Positions 7,770 through 14,318 of a stretch of DNA of 14,318 bases are shown one piece after another. The stretch's first letter is position 1; every line of letters starts with the position of its first letter. The notes below the pieces were generated by a model. That model was given only the letters and a program-made list of their open reading frames with translations. It was not told the DNA's origin and made no database searches. The stretch comes from Asterionellopsis glacialis (Eukaryota > Bacillariophyta > Plagiogrammaphyceae > Rhaphoneidales > Asterionellopsidaceae). The stretch covers positions 5,968-20,285 of the forward strand of contig WKLE02002430.1 of the NCBI GenBank assembly GCA_014885115.2, given 5' to 3'. Made by a program: the position numbers and the translations under genes.

Positions 7770-10700
7770 AGCATCAACAAGGTAACGAGAATGATTCGTT
7801 CTCGACAAATAATAATGAGAATAATGTCCTTGTAAGCAATTTGTTAACTAAACTCCGCCCTTTCCAACGAGAAGCTTATGAATTTGCAACTCAAGGTAAA
7901 ATATCAGAAAGACTTCAAAAACACTCAGCAGCACCACCACCATTAGCAAAATCATCCAAAAGGAAAGCGTCAGCATCATCATCTTCTTCATCAAATCAAT
8001 CCTTTTCCTATGATCCATCCTATTTAGGAAAAGGAAAAATACTACTTGCAGATGAAATGGGTTTAGGAGTAAGTGAAATGAAGATATCTTCCCAAATTCT
8101 TTGAAATTATTGTAAGCTATGGCTCACAACAGTTATGTTTTACTTTTTCTGATACATTCCAATCGAACATTCAACAATAATACTCCATAATAGAAAACGG
8201 TCACAAGTTTAGCAATAATGGCACATTACAAGGATGAATGGCCACTATTGGTTTTATGTCCAGCATCCTTACGGCATACATGGCCGTCTGAAATTGAAAA
8301 GTTTCTACCCACTATATCACCATCCAGTATATATGTATTGAACGGATTTAATGATGTTAACTTTGTATCTCGTTTGAACGAGGGTAAAATTCAAGTTGTC
8401 GTTGCCACATATAGTTTATTGCAACATCGATCAGCTGTAGCTCAATTATTTATATCATCATTATTAAACTTTAAATGTGTCATTGCCGATGAAAGTCATA
8501 ATTTAAAAACATGGAATTCACAACGATGTAAAATCGCCATGCCTATTTTAACAAAAGCAGAACGTTTAGTACTATTATCGGGAACACCTGCATTAGCAAG
8601 ACCTGTAGAATTATATTCACAAGTCCATGTGTTGGCACCGAAATTATTTGGTAACTACACCAACTACACCAAACGATATTGCGATCCTAAATTTAAATTT
8701 GGACGTCGTGATGTGACTGGATTGAGTAATCCTCATGAACTTCATGCGAATTTACGACAAATTATGATTCGTAGACTCAAATGTGATGTGTTACATGAAT
8801 TACCTGCGAAACAACGAATGGTGGTACCCATTGTGAAAATTACTGATAAAGCACTCATCAGGGATAATCAAGAATTGATACAAGATTTAAAAGATACACG
8901 TAAATCTGTTTCCGAAATGATAGATCAGGGCGGCAGTGGTAGTGGTGCTGACTTTGAGGCTAAATCCTTATTTATGCAAGCCTATCAAGCAAGCGGTATT
9001 ATCAAGGCACAAGCTGTAGCAGACTATTTGGTAGATTGGATTGCAGGAAGTGGTACACAAAAGGTATTAATATTTGCTCATCACAAGGCAGTTATGGATA
9101 CACTGGAATTGGCTATATCCAAACATTTAAAGGGCGTAGGTCATATCCGTATTGATGGGTCGGTCGCTGCCAACGACCGAGCCAAACTTGTACGCAAATT
9201 TCAAACAAGTGCACAAGTACGGATAGGATTGTTAAGTATGACAGCGGCAGGTGTTGGGTTAACATTGACAGCTGCCTCTACAGTAATGTTTGCTGAATTA
9301 CACTTCACACCCGGTGTTTTGGCTCAAGCGGAAGATCGTGCACATCGTATTGGACAACAGAATGCTGTCAATATCATGTACTTTGTATGTAAGGATCCAT
9401 CGATCAGTGTGGATTCACAAATTTGGAATATGTTAGGACGTAAAATTGGTACACTAGAACAAGTTATTGATGGTGGTACGGGAAAAGAGGTAAGTTGACA
9501 GCCATATCTCTAGAGAGCTTCCGTGACACTGATTTGAATGAAACCTTTGTTCCTGCATTGCAGTATATCTTGAAGTTCCGTTCTAACATTATATCAACTA
9601 CATGATTATCTTTCGTATTTCACACAAAAAGAGAGCTGCATTAGCTGCAAAAGAATTGAATGGGAACGAGGCGAATGCAAACATGCCAAGACAATCTGGG
9701 CAAGAGGAGCTTACATCATTTTTTGCAGAGACAGCGGCAGCAGGGATAACATCAGGAAAGAACAAACTGCCAACTGTTGCAGTCAAAGGCTCTATCTTGA
9801 GTTTCTTTAACAAAAGTAAAGATCTTCCCCCTTCTTCCTCTTCCACTGCAGCAACTGGTACGGCAAAGTCCAACAATACTTCAGTGAGAAACCATTCCAA
9901 CAGTGACTTCGATAAGAAATTCTCCCCACGCAGTAACGAACAAGGAAGTATAAACTTTGCCACAGCATCACCGCCAAGTGATGAAATAATTGAATGGGCG
10001 TGTCAGACTTGTACGTTTATTAACTCCAAGAAAAATAAAGCTTATTTGGCATGTGAAATGTGCAATTCCATGTATATCGCAGGAGATTTTGCCAGCAACG
10101 ACACTATCACCACTATTGGCAGCGAAAACGGCAAAGTCCCTCTTGTTACTCCCATACAACGATCAGTACCACCACAGGTAACTCTTAGTGGCCAATGCCA
10201 GCAGACTCCGGTCCGGGATCCACCATTGTTATCCACAAAAAAGACATCTTGTACTGACGATACCATTGTCATTGATGAAGATCCTAGTTGGCTTTCGTCT
10301 CAAACTTCAGATGATGGAAGCATACAGAAGAAACAAAAAATTACCACTCACCAATCTTCAATGACAACCCGGCCTTCCCTACCATCCGTGGATCAACCAG
10401 CCCCTACAAATGCAGTTATTCTCATTGACGATGACGATACCAAAATGCCCTCCAAAACGCAAAACAATGCAAACAAGAGAAAAAGAACTTCAGCAACAGA
10501 ACCAGTTGTGGTTGATCTTGATGCAGACAAGGAATACGGCATTGCCAAAACATATAAAAAGCTAGCAGCAGGTATTCACCCAGCATTCGTACAAAAGGCC
10601 ACTCACGAGCCTACGAGCTACAGCCATGAACTCTTGACATTTAGTGTTTCCCAAAATAGTGGTCGAATCACTTTGCATTACAAAAAAGAATCGAATCGTT

Positions 10701-11809
10701 CCTCCTTTATCAACTTTGATATCAACGAAGTAGTCACAGAAGAGACAACAAATGCATTAGAAGAAACTCAAACCAAACGTTCTAGCGCCATTCCCACACC
10801 TGTATCTATATCCTTCGAAAATGATGCAATTGGCAAAGGTAAGGTTGCATTCTGTCAATTTGAACGAATCCACATTTGTTGAACCCGATTTCAGACTGAC
10901 TTTCCCTCTCACGTTTCTCTTTGTATCTCAGTTATTCAAAAACTAGATTCTACTTATCTCAAATCTAGAACAGATAGGAAGCAATCCTGCAATGAAGTCA
11001 AGATGTTTGTATCATCCTATCTCTCATTGCGAGGGATCGAACGCAAAGCTATTCAGACGTGTGGGGAACCTTTCTCCTCGAAAGGTCTTGCACAGGCTGC
11101 AGCGAAAGTCATATCGGCTCAAGCTCTTGAGAAGAGGAATCAGTACGGTGGTGGGACTACGTTTTCTTCTTCCGCCAATGCAGAACGTTATTCAGGTGGT
11201 GCCAAGGAACGCGCAGAAGAGCGTTTGAAGGAAGGTACTGCAACGTCACAAGATATGGCTATCCTGCAAGGTCAAAATTGTGTTTGGTGTGGAGAGGCAA
11301 TGTCTGCAGCATCTCGTAAAGCCAAATCTGTGTATTGTTCCCAAGAATGTGCTGAAACAGGACGGATACGTCGTGGTGGTATGTTTACATCCTCCATGAT
11401 TCGTAATCAAGCCTTTGCGTTAGAAGCTGGTGTATGTCAACTTTGCAATATTGATGCTCATGGACTGTTTTTACGAATCAAAGCCTTGCCACCTGCACAA
11501 CGTCTAAGTGTCCTGTGCAACGTTAATTGGAAACTCCCCATGACACATGATGCACTTGAACGATTATTGCAAGATCCCAAGGAGGGATCCTTTTGGCAAG
11601 TAGATCATATCAAGGCAGTTGCAGAGGGCGGTGGTAGTTGTGGTATGGATAATTTACGCACTCTTTGTGTACCCTGTCATGCATTAGAAACTCAAAAGTT
11701 ACGTGGTCGATTGAAACTTACAGGAGGAGTCGGTAGTAGTGGTGAGGAAGAAGGCACAGGAAAGAAGAAACAATTGGATATACGTTCGATATTTACTACC
11801 AGCAGGTAG
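7718..11809 (+). CDS. ZRANB3: ZRANB3-type SNF2 translocase/HNH endonuclease, four exons
   Basis: Exons are 7718-8068, 8194-9489, 9632-10838 and 10932-11809. They join in phase to 1243 residues (human ZRANB3 has 1079). The start has a strong context (CACCATGG). The SNF2 motor covers about residues 40-545: LRPFQREA, then a Ser/Lys-rich insertion of about 45 residues, ADEMGLGKT (111-119), the DESH box (216-219), SGTPALARP (246-254), IRRLK (309-313), FAHH (411-414), RIDGS and AEDRAHRIGQ (496-505). A canonical PIP box QEELTSFF is at 573-580. An NZF finger has W671 and Cys 673, 676, 690 and 693, with T-F after the second Cys. SUMO-interaction-like motifs lie near 760, 811 and 840, and a basic NKRKR at 830. 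Then come a C-x2-C/C-x3-C cluster (1068-1091) and the HNH domain: C1120, C1123, FWQVDHI with D1176-H1177, N1192, C1197, C1200 and H1201. In vertebrates ZRANB3 is a nuclear enzyme that regresses stalled forks, binds PCNA and K63-ubiquitin chains, and cuts DNA in an ATP-dependent way. All key residues are present. SMARCAL1 is excluded by the NZF and HNH domains. Confidence 0.92.
8069..8193 (+). other. Intron 1 of the ZRANB3-like gene
   Basis: 125 bp, phase 0, with donor GTAAGT and acceptor ATAATAG. It splits the Walker A motif exactly between GLG and KT. The first codons of exon 2 (KTVTSLAIMAHYKDEWPLL) match the family closely, which fixes the acceptor. Confidence 0.9.
9490..9631 (+). other. 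Intron 2 of the ZRANB3-like gene
   Basis: 142 bp, phase 0, with donor GTAAGT and acceptor CACAAAAAG at 9631. A good branch-point match, TTCTAAC (9580-9586), lies about 45 nt upstream, followed by a pyrimidine-rich stretch. An apparently better acceptor (TGCATTGCAG, ending 9563) leads to stop codons in all three frames, so 9632 is the only start I found that restores the frame. The exact boundary is less certain than those of the other introns. Confidence 0.65.
9701..9724 (+). other. Canonical PIP box (PCNA-binding motif)
   Basis: QEELTSFF fits Q-x-x-[ILM]-x-x-[FY]-[FY] exactly. It lies about 30 residues after the SNF2 motor, as in vertebrate ZRANB3, where the PIP box is needed for recruitment to PCNA. 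Confidence 0.85.
10839..10931 (+). other. Intron 3 of the ZRANB3-like gene
   Basis: 93 bp, phase 1, with donor GTAAGG, a long pyrimidine tract and acceptor TGTATCTCAG. Splicing creates a Val codon and opens 23 extra residues (VIQKLDSTYLKSRTDRKQSC and so on) before Met at 11003, in frame with the HNH exon. Confidence 0.85.
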
Positions 11810-11830
11810 GGTCTCTCTCTAGCTATTCAC

Positions 11831-11836
11831 AATAAA
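11831..11836 (+). terminator. Candidate poly(A) signal of the ZRANB3-like gene
   Basis: AATAAA lies 22 bp after the stop codon, within the 101-bp convergent gap, followed by a T-rich stretch. Diatom poly(A) signals are loosely defined, so this is tentative. Confidence 0.35.
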
Positions 11837-11910
11837 ATTGTGCTTTAAATTTTTTCTTGCTACAGATCTTTACTGGGTAATAATGATTTCCTGGAAAATG
11901 AAAAATCTAA

Positions 11911-13275
11911 TCATGAAGTTTCGTCATATTCATCATTATCATCATCATCATTATGAGTATCATTCTCTGCTTGTTGAATGACATTTTGTAACATTTCCAA
12001 TTCCTTCGAACTGACATATTTCCAATCCCCTGGTCGTTGTAACGGATCAAGCGTGATTCCCATAAATTGGATCCGATGTAATTTAACAACTGTATAATCT
12101 AATGCTGCCATCATTTTTCGTATTTGCCGATTACGTCCTTCCACCAATGTCATTTGAACCACATTTCCATTCAATTGACTATTATTTGTATTATTGTTGT
12201 TGTGTTGTTGTTGTTGTTTTTGTTGTTTGGGTTTCAATCGTTCAACTTTACAGGGTTTTGTTTTAGCGGTTAATGGTTTGGCTTTGCGTTCATTTGGACC
12301 ACTTCGTTGAGCTAACGTCGTAATGACAATTCCTTTTCGTAACTGATCAATGTGTTCATCGGTAATGGGTTTGTCCACCATGACATGATATACCTTGGGT
12401 TGTTTGTATTTACCTCGCAAGGCTGAATTAGGCAATCGTCCATCACTGGTCAATAAGATTAATCCAGATGCTTGAACAATGATACGTATAAAAGAGAAGT
12501 GAGTTTGTTAGTAAGGGTTAGGTAGCAGAGTACTATACTATCGAAGCGTTGTTACATTGAACTAATTTTTGTTTTTCCACCATTCCAAAGGAGCAGCAAA
12601 TGACATTGCCTACTGCACAAGTCGACACTACACTAGTACACGCAAACACTTACTATCTTTATCTAATCGTCCTACAGGATATACTCGTTGGGAGGGAGTA
12701 TAACCATCGTAAGCAATTTCGTCAATAATATTCCCCCGTATGGAGGAATCAGTGGTACATGTGACACCTCGTGGTTTCCAATATTTGACATATTCAAATT
12801 GAATATCGTTCGACAAGGCATTCATTTGTTCCCATCCTTGTATTATTTGACCATCCAAGGCAACTTTATCTTGGTAGGGTTGAACTTTAAATCCACCCTT
12901 GCTTGTGACAGGTTGACCATTGACAGTGACACGTCCGGAAGCAATCAATTGATCAGCTTGACGACGGGAATGAGTTTGTTTGAATACCTTATTCAAACGA
13001 ATGCCACCACTACTATTGTCATCATTATTATTATCATTATTTGTCGCAGAAAAAGAGACAAGTATACCCGCATGATTATTCTTGTGTTGGTTGGAGGATA
13101 TGGTTCTCCTTCTTCTAGCCGTGGTGGTCGTCGTCGTCGACGACGACAACGTTGGTATTGTGAAAGCATCCGAGAAGGACACATGTTGAATAAAGATTTG
13201 TAGGAGTAGTATAAAACAGATGAAACATCTACTACATTGAGTTCGATCTTGTTGTTTCCTAATACCAAACATCAT
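11911..13275 (-). CDS. Plastid-targeted RsuA/RluB-family pseudouridine synthase, two exons
   Basis: Exons 13275-12654 and 12470-11911 join in phase 1 to give 393 residues. The N-terminus has a hydrophobic signal-peptide core (about 17-30), then V-S-F-S-D-A/F-T-I-P (32-41) with Phe right after the likely cleavage site, then a Ser/Thr/Arg-rich stretch. This is the bipartite presequence known for diatom plastid proteins (ASAFAP-type). An S4 RNA-binding domain spans about 91-140 (RLNKVF, SRRQADQLI, SGRVTVNG). The catalytic domain follows with KPRGVTCT (167-174) and GRLDKDTSGLILLTSDGRL (202 onward), where D205 is the expected nucleophile. It ends with EGRNRQIRKM and LHRIQF, typical of the family. 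An insertion rich in Gln and Asn (about 284-309) lies between catalytic segments. The enzyme should isomerise uridine in chloroplast rRNA. Which position, and whether it is closer to RsuA, RluB, RluE or RluF, cannot be told here. The acidic tail is unusual. Confidence 0.88.
12471..12653 (-). other. Intron of the pseudouridine synthase gene
   Basis: 183 bp, phase 1, with donor GTAAGT and acceptor TTCAAG. It interrupts the Thr codon of the catalytic GRLDKDTSG motif; joining A to CA restores ACA (Thr) and the family motif exactly. A perfect TACTAAC branch-point sequence (plus-strand 12507-12513) lies about 36 nt before the acceptor. Confidence 0.92.
13130..13147. repeat. 18-bp trinucleotide palindrome inside coding sequence
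   Basis: (GTC)3(GAC)3 is perfectly palindromic. On the minus strand it encodes part of the Ser/Thr run in the transit peptide region of the pseudouridine synthase, a part of the protein under little sequence constraint. Confidence 0.8.
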
Positions 13276-13335
13276 TGCTGTTTTTGAGGGGTGCGGTGGT
13301 GATGATAATGGTGATTATGACGGAGAAGGTCTAAA

Positions 13336-13377
13336 CCTCTCTACTCAAAGAGAGGACCTCCCTCTCTAGAGAGGGAG
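13336..13377. repeat. Two adjacent inverted repeats with shared arms
   Basis: CCTCTCT and AGAGAGG (13336-13342 and 13349-13355) form a hairpin with a 6-nt loop. Directly next to it is the perfect 20-bp palindrome CTCCCTCTCTAGAGAGGGAG (13358-13377). The arms are nearly the same sequence, so alternative pairings are possible. They lie 60-100 bp upstream of the pseudouridine synthase ATG. Confidence 0.75.
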
Positions 13378-13532
13378 CTTGGTTGTGTGTTTTTGTTCTT
13401 TGCATCGTCGAGATCCGATGATGTGTGATGTGTCCAGTGAGAAGCAATGGACGGACGACCATGTATGTGATTGATGATACGAACGACTTCCAGACTGCGA
13501 ATAATGTCTTGTACTTATGAAAATGACCTCTC

Positions 13533-13561
13533 GTAGAATTCCTTTTCCTCTAGAATTCTAC
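13533..13561. repeat. Inverted repeat GTAGAATTC/GAATTCTAC
   Basis: Nine-base arms at 13533-13541 and 13553-13561 are separated by 11 bases. The right arm overlaps the 10-bp palindrome TAGAATTCTA (13551-13560). Confidence 0.7.
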
Positions 13562-14253
13562 ATGTACGAGTACTGTGATGGAACTTGATTTTGTGAATGC
13601 CCACCCGCCAGTGGCGATACAAGTGTAGGCACGACTCCACCTTACCATGTGGTATTGTAGCCCGTCAATTCTTTCGCGTCGGTCCCTCCCCCGCCCGCCA
13701 TTCTCTTTTTTCGTTAGTACCGTAGGTAATCTTGTGTGGATTGAAGTATTTGAATTTTTGAGTTCCAATTTACTTATAATACACAAATTTGTTGGGTCAT
13801 TTTGAAGTGTGTTCCGCTGTTCTTTCACTCATAATCCTACTCCAAACAATGAAATTTGCTGCGCAGTGAAACTTTACGTTGATACTTGTATAAATTTTAC
13901 ATAGAATTCCAACAATTCCGTTGTAGTGTAGTAGTGGTATCTCTCATCTGTGACCCGTGTCGTCAGTACTTTTTATGGGCTTTCTGTTTGATTCTGAGTC
14001 TCACCGTGGAATTAGTACAATGTACTGTAAAAAGAAGCTAATGCAACATTTTACTTATTTACTATTTTCACTATCTACCAATCAAAAGTATTACTGACAG
14101 TTTGAAAATAGGTAGGGCATTGTTTGTGAAATTTCTATGACACCAAAAGAACCAGTAGAACAGTTCTCTGTTGGTATTCTTCTTTTCTTCATGATTGGAG
14201 TCACGGGAAGATACATGGGAGAGTGTACTCTTTATAGTATAGTACAAAATGGA

Positions 14254-14267
14254 TGTAGAATTCTACA
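14254..14267. repeat. Perfect 14-bp palindrome TGTAGAATTCTACA
   Basis: It has the same core as the inverted repeat 700 bp to the left (GTAGAATTC). Palindromes of this size can be dimeric regulator sites, but no regulator is implied by the sequence. Confidence 0.6.
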
Positions 14268-14318
14268 CATACCAGTCAACCTATAAGATTGGCATTCAAA
14301 TGTAGGACTAAATAATTC

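Larger units (their letters stand above)
13276..14318. other. Gene-poor right flank with palindromes
   Basis: About 1 kb without a supported gene. The only frame of note (13550-13828, minus) lacks an ATG and any motif. The left part is the likely promoter and 5' UTR of the pseudouridine synthase. Inverted repeats occur at 13336-13355, 13358-13377, 13533-13561 and 14254-14267. Confidence 0.6.

Noticed and set aside
9598..9963. 121-codon minus-strand frame
   Set aside because: Antisense shadow of ZRANB3-like exon 3, which carries clear PIP and NZF motifs.
12688..13203. 171-codon plus-strand frame
   Set aside because: Antisense shadow of the pseudouridine synthase first exon, which has the S4 domain and catalytic motif.
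13550..13828. 92-codon minus-strand frame on the right flank
   Set aside because: GTG start, no motif, and it runs through the inverted-repeat region.
1..14318. tRNA or rRNA genes, CRISPR arrays, transposon ends
   Set aside because: No B-box-like tRNA arm in a foldable setting, no regularly spaced repeats, and no transposase or terminal repeats were seen on reading.

Overview
The window looks like nuclear DNA of a diatom or close stramenopile relative. The evidence is AT-leaning sequence, few short GT-AG introns (93-183 bp), Ser/Thr/Asn/Gln-rich low-complexity insertions in proteins, and a plastid-type bipartite presequence (signal peptide with Phe right after the predicted cleavage site) on a bacterial-type pseudouridine synthase. 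The genus cannot be told from the sequence.

Layout. At the left edge (1-117, minus) is the N-terminus of a GFA/CENP-V-like protein that runs off the window. About 1.2 kb without a convincing gene follows. Then come two convergent membrane-protein genes: an eight-span protein of unknown family (1297-2463, plus) and a 701-residue single-span protein with two copies of a Cys/Asp-rich ectodomain repeat (2598-4703, minus). After another gene-poor stretch lies an ankyrin-repeat gene that looks broken (5802-7009, plus), with an in-frame TGA and at least two frame changes.

The main gene is a four-exon ZRANB3-type fork-remodelling translocase (7718-11809, plus; 1243 residues once spliced). It carries an SNF2 motor, PCNA-binding motifs, an NZF ubiquitin-binding zinc finger, three SUMO-interaction-like motifs and a C-terminal HNH nuclease. 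An exact E2F-type site lies about 175 bp upstream of its start. Its 3' end converges, with 101 bp between stop codons, on a two-exon plastid RsuA/RluB-family pseudouridine synthase (11911-13275, minus). The final kilobase has no supported gene but holds several palindromes.

The genes do not form a pathway; this is ordinary mixed nuclear gene content. The most interesting item is the ZRANB3 homologue: its linker adds what look like several extra PCNA contacts and a SUMO-reading array to the known vertebrate layout, which would suit it to recognising ubiquitin- and SUMO-modified PCNA at stalled forks. That last step is inference.
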